DNA of 64,000 nt from Anaerosomatales bacterium (GCA_029210645.1 JARGFT010000003.1:1-64000), one strand, 5' to 3'. Positions 50,553 to 59,852 are shown, counted from the stretch's first letter. Program-made: numbers and translations. The notes: a model not told the origin generated them from the sequence alone.

Positions 50553-53362
50553 CGGGGCCGCGCCTCCCCGCACGCCGCGTATGCGGAGCACGTGGCGCAT
50601 GCTTCACAGCCGCCGGAGACCGGTGCGATCGCGCCCGAACGGATGCCCTCGGCCGCGGCGAGGACCCGGTCAGCGGCTGCCGAGAGGATCGATGCCAGAG
50701 TCGGTGCGTCCACCGCGTCGACGCTCGATCCGCACTCCACCAATGAGAGGCGGTCCTCCCTCCAGAAGCCACGCGCTCTGCGCGATCGTAGCGACCGATA
50801 GATCGCACCGTGCGGTTCACCGCCGAGCAGGGCGGCCGCAGCAGACAGATAGACGGGCAGCTGGATCACGCCGCTGCCGGCGAACGAAGCGTGTCCCGAG
50901 ACGCTTGCGGCCGACTTGTAGTCCGTCACGACCAGGCCGCCATGACCTGAGTCGATCCGGTCGATCCTCCCCTTCAGGGCGACCCTGGCCAGCTCGAAGG
51001 GCCGTTCTTCCTCGCGCCCGAAGGCGAGTTCGTGATGAATCGGAGTGTACCCGGGCAGCAGATCTGCATCGTCCTCCAGAACGCCTGCAACCCACCGTCG
51101 TACGCGTCCTGCCGCAAGCTCCTCGGCAAGGCCTCTGGTGTCGGGCGTCTGTTTGAGGACTGCGTCGACGGCCTCGTCCGCCATGAGCAACGCCTCCGGC
51201 AGGTCCTCTGGAAGGACCCGCCTCGGGGCGCCCGTCCCCGACCAGCGCTCGTAGAAGACAGCGAGCGCTTCGTGTGCCGCACTCCCCGCCTCGCGGGCTT
51301 CGAACGCGACATCGATCTCGCGCGGCCTGACCGCCCGGTCGACGAACCAGCGGTAGGGACAGATGGCATACCGCTCCAGCTCCGACACCGAGAACTCGTC
51401 CTGTGTTCGGACGGCAGCAAGCACGTCACCGGAGGCAAGAGCGCCCCTGGAAGGCCGGGACGGGCGACCTCGTCCCGAGGCCCTCTCCTGCCTCCGGCCG
51501 GGTGAGTAGCAGACCGAACTCTCGGCAAGCGTATTGAGCGGCCGGCACACACGCGGGAGGCCCTCGGGGTGGCCCTCATCGTCCTGACGGGCACCGGGGT
51601 CGCGATACAGATCGAGCACCTCGTCCCAGAACACGGAGGGCCGAAGTGCCTGGCCGGTCACGTCCGTCGCCTGACGCAACAACACGAGACGCTTCCTCGG
51701 CCGCGTGACCGCCGTGTAGAAGAGGAGCCGCTCCGAACCGCGTCCGTCGGCTCCCGCAGAGATACCAAGGCGTTCGGCGAACTCCTCGGCGACCGAACGC
51801 GGTCGCTCCGGCGAGAACTCCTTAGCAGTGAGCCCGCCGAGTATCACCGCGTCAAACCGGCGCGAGCGCACTCGGTGCACCTCGGTGACGAGCACCGCGT
51901 CATCTCGCCCGGAGCCTCCGGGCGAGACGGTGGTCCGGCACAAAGCCTCTCGTGCCTCGTCCTCTCCTGCCGCCTGCGAGAGACCTCCTGCCAGGGCGGA
52001 CAACGTTCTCAGGGCTTCCCGGTGTACGGCGCAGTCCATCGTTCCGGCAGCGCCGGCCAATCCGCGGCGAGCCTCGGCCGCCACCAGAAGCGCGTCCAGC
52101 AGTTGTTTCCATTTCTTGACATTCCCTGGAGTGATGCTCTCTGCGCACACGCTGCGGGCCCCGCTGATCGCCACGGCGGTGGCCGGAACACGTGTCGCTG
52201 CATCCTGCAGCAGCCGTCGCCCGGAAGCGCGATGTCGTCTCCAGATCATGTCGAGCTGCTCTACGTCGGCGGGCGCCGCTCCGGAGTACGGTGAATGGAG
52301 GAACGCCATCATCCGTTCTCGCGATGCGTCCCGCCCCGAGGCCGTGTCCAGAAGGCCGAGAAGCGCCTTGCCCAGCGCGGTGGCAGCCAGGGGCACTGCC
52401 ACGTCTACGCTCACGGTTACTCCAGCCTGTTCGGCCGCCGCCTCGAGCGCAGCGGCCCGGGCGGCGGCGTTCCGGAATACGATGGCGATGCGAGAGGGCT
52501 CGACCCGATCCGCGATCATCTCGGCGGCGAGGTCAACGGCGAGCACGGCCTCGGCTTCCTCCCCCGCCGCCTCAGCGAATACAACCGCTCCGGTCGGCAC
52601 GATCGGCTCTGCCGGTCGATAAAGGTCGTGCTCCAGCCGGCCAAGCTCTCGGTTCGAGGGCGGTGTTTCCACATGAACATGCTCGCCGAGGGCCGCGAGG
52701 CGTCGCACCAGCGGCGTCAGCGCCTCCGTAGCCGGCGCATCCTCCTCCCACGGTAGCGCGACCCGCACGTCCGCCGCCGCGGCCAGGCCCGACACGAAGG
52801 ACTCCTGAGCTGCCGAGAGGTCTGTGAACCGATTGACCGCCACCGGGCCTTCCTGCGGCGGGGGGTCCGCCCCGAGCAGCGTCGCGGCCCAGCCGGGTTC
52901 GACGAACCCCTCCGCGCGCGCGAGGTCGCCGTAGCGCCGGAGGATCGCGACCATCTCCCTGTCCTCCGCACCAAGCGGTCGGGGATCGGCGTGGCCGGCA
53001 AGACGCTCGGCAACCGAAGCAAGCGCCCGAACGAAGCCCGGTCGTTTCGCCGAGGAGGCGATGGTGGCAAGTGGCGTCTCGGCGCACGCTCGCACCATGA
53101 GGGCCTCTCGGAGCCCTCTGTCGATCAGGCGCCGCCCGTCACCGTAGAGCGACCAGAGCTCCGCGATCCATTCGTCGAGGACGATCGTGCGCACGCCGGT
53201 GATCTGCCGAATGGCGAACTCGTCAGCAGCCCTGCGAGCATCCGGCCTCGTTGGCAGGAGAACAACGGTGCTCGTCCCCGTGCGTGCTGCCTCGAGCACC
53301 GGTCCGTACAGCAATCCTGACTTGCCCGCGTTCGGGCGCCCTGTCACGAGGGTGAGCGTCAT
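50549..53362 (-). CDS. addB: AddB-like helicase-fold nuclease subunit
   Basis: A 937-aa partner of AddA. The N-terminus has Walker A (VTGRPNAGKSGLLYGPVLEAA) and the degenerate helicase core; the C-terminus holds the RecB-type nuclease with LVVTDYKSAAS. Fe-S cysteines lie in YAICPYRWF and CEACATCSAYAAC, the known AddB pattern. It is first in the addB-addA pair. Its 3' end couples to addA by ATGA. Confidence 0.85.
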   Translation of the reverse strand: MTLTLVTGRPNAGKSGLLYGPVLEAARTGTSTVVLLPTRPDARRAADEFAIRQITGVRTIVLDEWIAELWSLYGDGRRLIDRGLREALMVRACAETPLATIASSAKRPGFVRALASVAERLAGHADPRPLGAEDREMVAILRRYGDLARAEGFVEPGWAATLLGADPPPQEGPVAVNRFTDLSAAQESFVSGLAAAADVRVALPWEEDAPATEALTPLVRRLAALGEHVHVETPPSNRELGRLEHDLYRPAEPIVPTGAVVFAEAAGEEAEAVLAVDLAAEMIADRVEPSRIAIVFRNAAARAAALEAAAEQAGVTVSVDVAVPLAATALGKALLGLLDTASGRDASRERMMAFLHSPYSGAAPADVEQLDMIWRRHRASGRRLLQDAATRVPATAVAISGARSVCAESITPGNVKKWKQLLDALLVAAEARRGLAGAAGTMDCAVHREALRTLSALAGGLSQAAGEDEAREALCRTTVSPGGSGRDDAVLVTEVHRVRSRRFDAVILGGLTAKEFSPERPRSVAEEFAERLGISAGADGRGSERLLFYTAVTRPRKRLVLLRQATDVTGQALRPSVFWDEVLDLYRDPGARQDDEGHPEGLPRVCRPLNTLAESSVCYSPGRRQERASGRGRPSRPSRGALASGDVLAAVRTQDEFSVSELERYAICPYRWFVDRAVRPREIDVAFEAREAGSAAHEALAVFYERWSGTGAPRRVLPEDLPEALLMADEAVDAVLKQTPDTRGLAEELAAGRVRRWVAGVLEDDADLLPGYTPIHHELAFGREEERPFELARVALKGRIDRIDSGHGGLVVTDYKSAASVSGHASFAGSGVIQLPVYLSAAAALLGGEPHGAIYRSLRSRRARGFWREDRLSLVECGSSVDAVDAPTLASILSAAADRVLAAAEGIRSGAIAPVSGGCEACATCSAYAACGEARPR

Positions 53363-53411
53363 GCGGTTCTCCCCTTCCGAGGAGAGAGCATCTCACCCAC
53401 GTCTGACACGA

Positions 53412-53711
53412 TCAGTGTGCGGCCTGTGCGCGCGTGTACCGCTGGACCCCCTCGCGGATCTCGCGGACCTTGCGCCAGGCGACTTCCTCCTCGCGGCCGA
53501 GATAGTGCTCGACACGATCGCCGAGATTTTCCGCGGCACGCTCGGCACTATCTGCGACGTTTCGTGCAACCTCGGCAGCACGGCGCGCCTCGGCCGCGAT
53601 CCTGCGCCGGGTTTTCGCCCCGCTTGAAGGAGCAAAAAGAATCCCGAAGATCACTCCTGCAGCCAGGCCAACGAGCGTGCCCACGACGAACCACGCCATC
53701 TTGTCCCTCAT
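53412..53711 (-). CDS. YtxH-like small membrane protein
   Basis: A 99-aa protein with an N-terminal Gly-rich helix (WFVVGTLVGLAAGVIFGILFAPSSGAKTRRRI), the YtxH signature, and a long charged helical tail. YtxH is a general stress protein of unknown mechanism. Its ATG at 53711 overlaps the parB stop by one base (TGATG). A second ATG at 53699 is possible. The ORF-track frame to 54338 is antisense-free but overlaps parB and is rejected. Confidence 0.75.
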   Translation of the reverse strand: MRDKMAWFVVGTLVGLAAGVIFGILFAPSSGAKTRRRIAAEARRAAEVARNVADSAERAAENLGDRVEHYLGREEEVAWRKVREIREGVQRYTRAQAAH

Positions 53712-54583
53712 CACGCCTCCTCTGCGGAGATCGCGGGTGCCTCGCCTTCGGTGAGGAGTTTGAAGATGCGTTCGAGCTCCTCCTCGCCGTGGAACTCTAT
53801 CTCTATCTTGCCCTTCTGCTGGGTCTGCTTGACCCGGACACCAGTGCCGAGGATGCGCCTGAGCTTCCGCGCGACTATCTTGAACGACTTCGGTGTCTGG
53901 GGGCGAGGCGCCCGCTCCGCCTGCCCGGCGGCGAACAATCGCGCCATGTTCTCGGTATCGCGAACGGACAGCCCCTCTGCCACGACCTTCTCCGCAAGTC
54001 TGACCCGCATCGCCTCGTCGGGCACCGAGAGGATCGTGCGGGCATGGCCGGCGGACAGAGCCCCTTCGTACACGAGCCCCTGCACTTCTTCGGGCAGATC
54101 GAGCAGGCGGAGCGCGTTGGTGACCGCGGAGCGCGACTTCGACACCTTGTCTGCGAGCTCGGCCTGGGTCATCTGATGATCCGTGAGCAGGCGCCTGAAG
54201 CCGCGCGCCTCCTCCATCGGGTTGAGGTCTTCTCGCTGCAGGTTCTCTATGAGCGCAAGCTCGAGTGACTCGGTCTCGCCGATGTTGAGCACTCTGACCG
54301 GCACCCGCTCGAGACCCGCCATTCGGGCCGCCCTCCACCGGCGCTCACCTGCGATGATCTGATAGCCGTCGCTGTAGGGACGCACGATGATCGCCTGCAG
54401 AATGCCCACCTTGCGCACGGAGTCGGCAAGCTCGGCCACGGCATCATCGTCGATGTCGGTCCTCGGCTGCTTCGGGTTCGGGGCGATCTGATCGACCGCG
54501 ACCTCCCTGACCTCCTCGTCGCCTTCCTCGATGGTGTTGGGTATGAGCGCCGACAGACCTCGTCCCAGTCCCCTCTTAGACAC
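53711..54583 (-). CDS. parB: Chromosome partitioning protein ParB
   Basis: A 290-aa CTPase that binds parS and spreads along DNA. The N-terminus is MSKRGLGRGLSALIPN, followed by the CTP/arginine patch GERRWRAARMAGLERVPV, the ENLQREDLNPMEEARGF box and the HTH (TQAELADKVSKSRSAVTNALRLL). The C-terminal dimerisation domain ends the protein. It overlaps parA by 8 nt. Two parS sites lie 1.6 kb upstream. Confidence 0.96.
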   Translation of the reverse strand: MSKRGLGRGLSALIPNTIEEGDEEVREVAVDQIAPNPKQPRTDIDDDAVAELADSVRKVGILQAIIVRPYSDGYQIIAGERRWRAARMAGLERVPVRVLNIGETESLELALIENLQREDLNPMEEARGFRRLLTDHQMTQAELADKVSKSRSAVTNALRLLDLPEEVQGLVYEGALSAGHARTILSVPDEAMRVRLAEKVVAEGLSVRDTENMARLFAAGQAERAPRPQTPKSFKIVARKLRRILGTGVRVKQTQQKGKIEIEFHGEEELERIFKLLTEGEAPAISAEEA

Positions 54584-55385
54584 GATCGATCACTTCCTTC
54601 GCTAGTGCCCGGTAGGCTTGGGCGCCCTTGCCATTGGAGTCGTAAAGCGTAACGGGTTGCCCGAAGCTCGGTGCCTCGGAGAGGCGGACCGAACGTGGGA
54701 TGAGGGTGTCGAACACCTTGCCGTCAAAGAACTCGCGCACCTCATCGACGACCTGCTGCGAGAGTCGAGTCCTCACATCGAACATCGTCATGACCACCCC
54801 GAATACCTCAAGGGCCGGGTTGAGATGGGCTCGGACCAGACGCACGCTGTCCAACAACTTGGAAAGTCCTTCCAGCGCATAGTACTCGCACTGGATTGGA
54901 ATGATCAGGCCTTCTGCCGCGGTGAGTGCGTTGACCGTCAACAATCCGAGCGAGGGGGGACAGTCGATGATGATGAACTCGAAGTCTGTGAGGACCGGCG
55001 CGAGAATCGTCTTCAGGCGAGTCTCTCGACTCATGGCAGACACCAACTCGATCTCGGCACCAGCTAGCTGGATCGTCGCAGGGACGGCGAACACGTGTTC
55101 GACTTCAACCGGCTCGATCAGTGAGGCGAGCTCCGACTCCCCGAGAAGGGCATCGTAGATGCACTCGCTGCGCTGATTGCGGTTCAGTCCGAACCCGGAG
55201 GTTGCGTTGCCCTGGGGATCCAAATCAACTAGAAGCACTTTGCGGCCGAGTTCACCGAGGCTTGCGCTGAGATTCACCGCAGTCGTGCTCTTGCCAACGC
55301 CGCCCTTCTGGTTGACAACAGCGAGGACTCGCGCTCTCTTGGCCGGAGACTGCTCCTGGCGAACGATCCCGTCACTTTGGGACAC
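54576..55385 (-). CDS. parA: Chromosome partitioning ATPase ParA/Soj
   Basis: A 269-aa Walker-type ATPase. The deviant Walker A is AVVNQKGGVGKSTTAVNL, Walker B LLVDLDPQGNATSGFG, and IIIDCPPSLGLLTVNAL follows. It segregates origins together with ParB and influences DnaA. The GTG at 55385 (VSQSDGIVRQEQ) is behind GAGAGGGG; the ORF track adds 103 residues. It lies 80 nt after rsmG. Confidence 0.95.
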   Translation of the reverse strand: MSQSDGIVRQEQSPAKRARVLAVVNQKGGVGKSTTAVNLSASLGELGRKVLLVDLDPQGNATSGFGLNRNQRSECIYDALLGESELASLIEPVEVEHVFAVPATIQLAGAEIELVSAMSRETRLKTILAPVLTDFEFIIIDCPPSLGLLTVNALTAAEGLIIPIQCEYYALEGLSKLLDSVRLVRAHLNPALEVFGVVMTMFDVRTRLSQQVVDEVREFFDGKVFDTLIPRSVRLSEAPSFGQPVTLYDSNGKGAQAYRALAKEVIDRV

Positions 55386-55465
55386 AAGTACCCCTCTCCC
55401 CGCTTGAGCGAGACGACAGCCGATAGTATAGGGCATCAGGGCAGGTGAGGGAAGCGACCGGTCCT

Positions 55466-56185
55466 CTACCCAAACGGTCGCTTCTGGGCCAGTCCGATGC
55501 GTCGAGGGAGCGGGACCGTTGGTCTCCCAATCTTCGTGTAGCGGATCACGGTTCGGAATTCCCCCGAATCTGGCAACACGTACTCCACCACTTGGCTTTC
55601 CTCCATCCCGACAGAAGCGGCAGCCGTGCGGCCGGCCTCCATCTCCCTCGCCGTTGGGGAGCCCTTCATAGCCAGCAGGTGTCCACCGACGCAAAGAAGC
55701 GGGCTCGCAAGCTCTACAAGTGAGGGCAGTGCACTCAGCGCGCGTGCGGTCACGCAGCCATAGAGTCCCGGTCTCGCATGGGCGGCCTCCTCGACTCGTA
55801 TAGGGAAAACCTCACTGCCCGATAGCCCACCAAGGCTCCTGACGCACTCTTCCAGGAAGCGCGCCTTCTTCTTCACCGACTCAACCATGTCCACCGGACG
55901 AAGAGACACGATGGAAAGCGGCACGCCAGGGTATCCGGCCCCGGTTCCGATATCGACGATCGCGTCGCCAGCACTGCGAACATGGGGCACGAGAGCGAGC
56001 GAGTCGATTACGTGAAGGCGTATCGCAGAGGCTCGGTCAGTGATTGCCGTGAGGTTAAGGTGCTCGTTGGCTGCAAGCACCGCGCTCAGGTGCTCGAGCA
56101 GCAGTTCCGCCTGAAACTCGGTCGCGACCACCCCGAGCCTCGCTGCAAGCTCGATGATCTGCTCTCTTTCCCGTTGGCTCAACAC
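55466..56185 (-). CDS. rsmG: 16S rRNA (guanine527-N7)-methyltransferase RsmG
   Basis: A 239-aa SAM methyltransferase. Motif I is IVDIGTGAGYPGVPLSI, and typical helical N-terminus EFQAELLLEHLSAVLAANEHLNLTAITD and EVFPIRVEEA follow; the catalytic NPPY-like region reads VTARALSALPSLVELA. The start is either GTG 56185 or TTG 56182 behind GGGGAG. First gene of the rsmG-parA-parB group, next to the parS sites. Confidence 0.93.
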   Translation of the reverse strand: MLSQREREQIIELAARLGVVATEFQAELLLEHLSAVLAANEHLNLTAITDRASAIRLHVIDSLALVPHVRSAGDAIVDIGTGAGYPGVPLSIVSLRPVDMVESVKKKARFLEECVRSLGGLSGSEVFPIRVEEAAHARPGLYGCVTARALSALPSLVELASPLLCVGGHLLAMKGSPTAREMEAGRTAAASVGMEESQVVEYVLPDSGEFRTVIRYTKIGRPTVPLPRRIGLAQKRPFG

Positions 56186-56202
56186 GAACTCCCCGTCGGA
56201 GA

Positions 56203-56218
56203 TGTTTCACGTGAAACA
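56203..56218. other. parS site 1 (consensus)
   Basis: TGTTTCACGTGAAACA matches the ParB binding consensus exactly and extends to a 20-bp palindrome GATGTTTCACGTGAAACATC. It lies in the rsmG leader. Confidence 0.95.
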
Positions 56219-56261
56219 TCATACACCGCAGGCGTACACGGTTGGGGTCTTCCCAAGACAG

Positions 56262-56277
56262 TGTTTCACGTGAAACG
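56262..56277. other. parS site 2 (one mismatch)
   Basis: TGTTTCACGTGAAACG differs from the consensus at the last base. It lies 59 bp from site 1, with no other copy seen in the window. Confidence 0.9.
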
Positions 56278-56813
56278 TCCGCGCTGGTCGAAGATGACCG
56301 GCGATCGGGCACGCACGACGCCAAAGCGCGAACATCCGAGAGAAGGTTGAATTGCAGCCGAACCGCCACCGAAGTGCTGAAGACGGGTCCCGGAGCGGGA
56401 CGACATCTCGGGTGCCTCCCTGGCCACGAGTGTCATCCGGGCGGGATCACCTGCGGCGTGTGGTCCGCGTCTCGATGACAAGAACCCTCGCTCCACAGAA
56501 TCCTGTCGGGAAGCCCGGAATGCTTGCCTGCAGGGCGGCTGCTTGCCTAACATGGCGCACAGGAGGGAGCCCGCTCAATGCGTCCGGAGCACGAGTCGGC
56601 ACCCGCTGCGTTTCAACAACCGCAGACGCGGGATTGGTGCGTGTCGCACCGCGCACTGAGAGTCCGAACTGTGGTGGTTGGCTTGACCTATGCACGCGCA
56701 CGCCAGATCACGGGCAACGTCGTGTGTCCCGCACGAGCCAACATCCACATCTCCACGAGTGAGCTTCATCGAAGACAAACCCGAATGGCGCCTCGAACGC
56801 ACTATCCACAACG
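56278..56813. other. Non-coding stretch between parS and jag terminator
   Basis: About 535 nt without a credible gene. The listed ORFs here (56578-57081 plus, 56266-56553 and 56575-56847 minus) lack homology, plausible SD or normal codon use, and one lies antisense to jag. mnmE and mnmG, which many bacteria place here, are absent. The rsmG-par promoter on the minus strand is expected near the parS sites. Confidence 0.6.
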
Positions 56814-56844
56814 CACGAGGGCGGCCAGAATGGCCGCCCTCGTG
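56814..56844 (-). terminator. Strong hairpin downstream of jag
   Basis: CACGAGGGCGGCCA-GAA-TGGCCGCCCTCGTG is a perfect 14-bp stem with a 3-nt loop, 24 nt past the jag stop. It lacks a T-run but has high stability, ending the rpmH-jag operon. Confidence 0.7.
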
Positions 56845-56867
56845 CACGCGAGTTACTCGAAGCTGTA

Positions 56868-57656
56868 CTACCTGCGTCGCGGGCTTACCACCACGGAACG
56901 GAAAGGCTCTTCGCCTTCGCTCGCCGTGACCACTCGCTGGTCGTCCCTCAGCGCTACGTGTACCACTCTGCGCTCGAGCGCGGACATCGGACGGAGTTTG
57001 ACCGGTCCGTTCTGTCGCACAGCTCTGTCGGCCGCGCGCTGGCCGATCTCTTCGAGCTTGACACGTCGCCGGTTCCGGTAGCCCTCGACATCCACGAGGA
57101 CAGGGTACCGGAACCCCAGCCGCCGGTTGGTGATTGCGGCAACTAGTACCTGCAACGCGTCGAGTGTGCGGCCGTGCCGGCCGATCAGCAGGCCGAGGTC
57201 CGCTCCGACGATGTCCAGGATGATCTCGCCCTCGTCACCCTCGTACTCCTCGATGGTTGCCTCTATCCCAAAACCGTCCAGCACGCTCTGGATCGTACTC
57301 ACGGCCTCATCGGCAATCCGGTCGAGATCCTCATCGCTCAGCTCCTCGAGCGCAACGGTTGGAAAGCCGCCTGGCGGAACTGCACCAGGCTGCCCGGGAT
57401 CTGGCGGCGCGCCCGCGGCAGCGTCCTCACTGATAGGAGTGTCGTCTCCCTCACGTGTGTTCAGCTCGGCGACGAACTCCTCGCGCAGCCACACGCGGAC
57501 CTGTGCACGGCGCTCCGAACCAAGGCCGAACAGGCGCTTGCCCGCCTCCTCTACGACCTCGTACTGAACCGCATCCTGCTGCACGCCAAGGTCTGCCAGC
57601 GCCGCATCGAGCGCTTCCTCGACCGTTGTGCCCTCCGCTGTCGTCTCTCTCTTCAT
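56868..57656 (-). CDS. jag: Jag/KhpB RNA-binding protein (KH and R3H domains)
   Basis: A 262-aa protein with an N-terminal Jag-N domain (AEGTTVEEALDAALADLGVQQDAVQYEVVEEAGKRLFGLGSE), an acidic linker, a KH domain (ILDIVGADLGLLIGRHGRTLDALQVLV) and an R3H domain (RRVVHVALRDDQRVVTASEGEEP). KhpB pairs with KhpA as an RNA chaperone linked to cell elongation. It follows yidC by 3 nt. Terminated by the hairpin at 56814. Confidence 0.92.
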   Translation of the reverse strand: MKRETTAEGTTVEEALDAALADLGVQQDAVQYEVVEEAGKRLFGLGSERRAQVRVWLREEFVAELNTREGDDTPISEDAAAGAPPDPGQPGAVPPGGFPTVALEELSDEDLDRIADEAVSTIQSVLDGFGIEATIEEYEGDEGEIILDIVGADLGLLIGRHGRTLDALQVLVAAITNRRLGFRYPVLVDVEGYRNRRRVKLEEIGQRAADRAVRQNGPVKLRPMSALERRVVHVALRDDQRVVTASEGEEPFRSVVVSPRRR

Positions 57657-57659
57657 AGG

Positions 57660-58373
57660 CTATGCATCCTCTCCATGTCCGAGGAGTTTCAGCTGGATCT
57701 GCTGTTGCGCGATTCCGAGTACGCTTGAGGTGACCCAGTAGAGCAGCACTCCTGCAGGGCTGATCCAGCCGATATACAACATGAACACTGCCATGATCAT
57801 CGCAACCTGCTTCTGCTGGCCCTCGCCGGGCATGAGCATCTGCGGAAGCCAGATACTCAGGCCGAAGAGGACAACAAGCAGTGCGTAGGGGATCGCGGAC
57901 AGGAGGCCCTCCGCAGACCAGATCGACGCAGGTGTTGCGGTGAGGTCTGGAAGAATTATCCAGAATCGAGTCGCCGCAGCCTGCTGCGCTTCCGGAAGGG
58001 AGGCCACGTACTCAAGGAAGAGCCCTGGGCGATCGGGAGTCCCTCCCAGAACCTGGTAAAGGGCGATGAACACCGGCATCTGCAGAAGAAGCGGCAAACA
58101 TCCGCCGAATGGGTTGACCTTGTTCTCCTGGTAGAACTTGAGTGTTTCTTCCTGGAGCTTCTCCTTATCGTTCTTGTACTTCTTCTGCAGCTCTTTGATC
58201 TTGGGTTGGATGCGCTGCATCTCGTACATCGAACGCGTCTGCTTGACGGTGAGCGGGATCATCAGAAGACGTATGGCTACGGTGAGCAGGATGATCGCCA
58301 CTCCGTAGTCGCCGGTGACGTCGTGCAGGAACTGCAGTCCGGAGAAGATGGCTTCTTTGATTGCTAGCCACAC
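57660..58373 (-). CDS. yidC: Membrane protein insertase YidC
   Basis: A 237-aa insertase of the short Oxa1 form: helices with RLLMIPLTVKQTRSMYEMQRIQPKIKELQKKYKNDKEKLQEETLKFYQENKVNPFGGCLPLLLQMP, including the hydrophilic-groove Arg and the conserved PFGGCLP turn, and C-terminal IGWISPAGVLLYWVTS. It integrates and folds membrane proteins with or without SecYEG. The start is a GTG at 58373 behind GGAGG. It lies between yidD and jag. Confidence 0.95.
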   Translation of the reverse strand: MWLAIKEAIFSGLQFLHDVTGDYGVAIILLTVAIRLLMIPLTVKQTRSMYEMQRIQPKIKELQKKYKNDKEKLQEETLKFYQENKVNPFGGCLPLLLQMPVFIALYQVLGGTPDRPGLFLEYVASLPEAQQAAATRFWIILPDLTATPASIWSAEGLLSAIPYALLVVLFGLSIWLPQMLMPGEGQQKQVAMIMAVFMLYIGWISPAGVLLYWVTSSVLGIAQQQIQLKLLGHGEDA

Positions 58374-58431
58374 GATTCGGTGACCTCCTCATTCAAGCCG
58401 CCGGGGCGGCTGGTCAGGCGTGGGTTGTACT

Positions 58432-58653
58432 TCAGGGCACCGGGTCGTGTCCACCGGGGTGCCATGGATGGCATCGACTCAGGCGTCGAAGCGAGAGCCA
58501 GCCTCCCTTGATCACACCATAGCGCTGCAGTGATGTTATCGCATACGAGGAGCAGGAGGGGGTGAATCGACATGAAGGAGGGAAGAGCGGCGATAGCACC
58601 GTCTGGTACAGGCGCACGAAAGCGATGATGATGCGTCTCGGGATCCTGCTCAT
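58432..58653 (-). CDS. yidD: YidD membrane protein insertion efficiency factor
   Basis: A 73-aa protein with the family motif [27 protein letters not shown] and [23 protein letters not shown]. An amphipathic N-terminal helix precedes it. It aids YidC/Sec insertion by an unknown mechanism. Its ATG overlaps the rnpA stop by 4 nt. Confidence 0.93.
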   Translation of the reverse strand: MSRIPRRIIIAFVRLYQTVLSPLFPPSCRFTPSCSSYAITSLQRYGVIKGGWLSLRRLSRCHPWHPGGHDPVP

Positions 58654-58982
58654 CGCTCTGAGCCAACCGCACGGGAGACCGCCGCGAGCGCCTCATCGAG
58701 CCGCGACGGGGGAGCGGTCGCCGTGGCCGGCCGGGCGATGAGGACGACGTCCGTTCCCCGCCAGGGTCCCCCAGATCGGTTCACTGCTGCCCGCATGACT
58801 CGCTTGGAGCGATTGCGCTTCACCGCGTTTCCGAGCTTCTTCCCCGCAACAAAAGCGACGCGGCCCTCAGGGCCGCGCCCGGCTGGTGTCTGTCGTGTCA
58901 GGGCGATCACGAGCGGATGAGAAACCCGGACGCCGGTACGAAACACCTCGTCGATCTCACGGTTAGACCGGATCGTGCGCAT
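58650..58982 (-). CDS. rnpA: Ribonuclease P protein component
   Basis: A 110-aa basic protein that assists RNase P RNA in tRNA 5' maturation. It contains the RNR block ([20 protein letters not shown]), preceded by [20 protein letters not shown]. The start at 58982 gives this N-terminus; the ORF track adds 31 residues that run into rpmH. It couples to yidD and follows rpmH by 31 nt. Confidence 0.95.
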   Translation of the reverse strand: MRTIRSNREIDEVFRTGVRVSHPLVIALTRQTPAGRGPEGRVAFVAGKKLGNAVKRNRSKRVMRAAVNRSGGPWRGTDVVLIARPATATAPPSRLDEALAAVSRAVGSER

Positions 58983-59013
58983 TCCGTCACGCCCCGTCCA
59001 GGGATTCGAACGG

Positions 59014-59148
59014 TTACGCCGACAGGACCTCGCGGCCCTTACGGCGGCGATTCGCGAGTATCCGGCGACCGGCACGCGTCGACATGCGCACGCGGAACCC
59101 GTGCGTCTTGCTGCGCTTGCGGTTGTTCGGCTGATATGTCCTCTTCAC
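59014..59148 (-). CDS. rpmH: 50S ribosomal protein L34
   Basis: A 44-aa gene not in the ORF track, read as [20 protein letters not shown], then [20 protein letters not shown] and VLSA. This is the L34 signature. The start is GTG at 59148 behind AAGGAG at 6 nt. It heads the rpmH-rnpA-yidD-yidC-jag operon, driven by a near-perfect promoter. Confidence 0.97.
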   Translation of the reverse strand: MKRTYQPNNRKRSKTHGFRVRMSTRAGRRILANRRRKGREVLSA

Positions 59149-59167
59149 GACCTGCTCCTTTGATCCA

Positions 59168-59183
59168 GCTCCCGAACGGGAGC
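59168..59183 (-). promoter_or_regulatory. Leader hairpin upstream of rpmH
   Basis: GCTCCCG and CGGGAGC pair around a 2-nt gap in the leader, 20 nt before rpmH. Its role, attenuation or stability, is not known. Confidence 0.35.
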
Positions 59184-59194
59184 AAAGCCCGACG

Positions 59195-59224
59195 ATTATA
59201 TGCGGCGCCTCCGTGCGGTGTCAA
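59195..59224 (-). promoter_or_regulatory. Consensus sigma-70 promoter of rpmH
   Basis: On the minus strand, TTGACA (59224-59219) and TATAAT (59200-59195), both perfect, are separated by 18 bp. It is the strongest promoter seen in the window, driving the rpmH operon away from the origin. Confidence 0.8.
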
Positions 59225-59307
59225 CGATTCACCGCCCCCCGGGGTGGTTCAGCCGATGCTTCGTCGAGCCACGAGGGGGAAACCTCGTTCCGAAGTGTCC
59301 TCAAATC

Positions 59308-59831
59308 TGTGGACAGTGTGGAAAACGCAGCGTGTATGGCTGTTGAACCTGTGGACAAGTCCGACTTCTTCATTGTTTGACCCGATGCCCTTTGCTAGTA
59401 TCTGCCGTGCCCGAGCGTTCTCTCAGTTTCTCGGGAGCACCTTGAAAACACCTGTTCAGAGCGGATGTTGCGCTCCCCCTTTCCAGCTCGGCGCGGAGAG
59501 CGGACTGCTTTCTCCACAGAAGATCGGCCCGCTGGCCGCGTCGTAGGACCTCTATCCACAGCATCGGGTCCACAACGCGAGGTCTTTTCAACAGTCGAGG
59601 AAAGCAGGAGCCGATACGAAAGCCCATACGCTGGCAGCTTGAGGGTTTGCCCGGGCCGATACGGAAAGGTCTGTCCACAGATGTGGAAAGTTCTGTGGAC
59701 AAGGGCGAAAAGACCTTGTCAGGGACGCACGGCCTCGGGAGCCGGGCACGTACCCGCTGGTGGCTACGGCTGTTTACAGGTGTTTAAGGAGTCGGCCGCG
59801 GGCTCGCGGTTGTTGATAAGCATGTGGATGA
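59308..59831. other. Origin region, upstream DnaA-box cluster
   Basis: The ~600-nt space between the rpmH promoter and the next gene has no credible ORF but about ten DnaA-box-like 9-mers: TGTGGACAG and TGTGGAAAA abutting (59308-59325), TGTGGACAA (59350, 59694), TTCTCCACA (59510), CTATCCACA (59552), CTGTCCACA (59671), TGTGGAAAG (59682), TGTTGATAA (59811) and TGTGGATGA (59823). A promoter-like TTGTTT-N17-TAGTAT at 59373-59401 points to dnaA. It looks like the first half of a bipartite oriC. Confidence 0.75.
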
Positions 59832-59852
59832 ACCACCTTTGTGTGAAAAGCG

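Noticed and set aside
53412-54338. 308-aa minus-strand ORF extending the YtxH-like gene
   Set aside because: The upstream two thirds overlap parB in another frame; the real gene starts at 53711, coupled to the parB stop.
56578-57081. 167-aa plus-strand ORF in the parS-jag gap
   Set aside because: No SD or homology, and it runs antisense into jag across the hairpin terminator.
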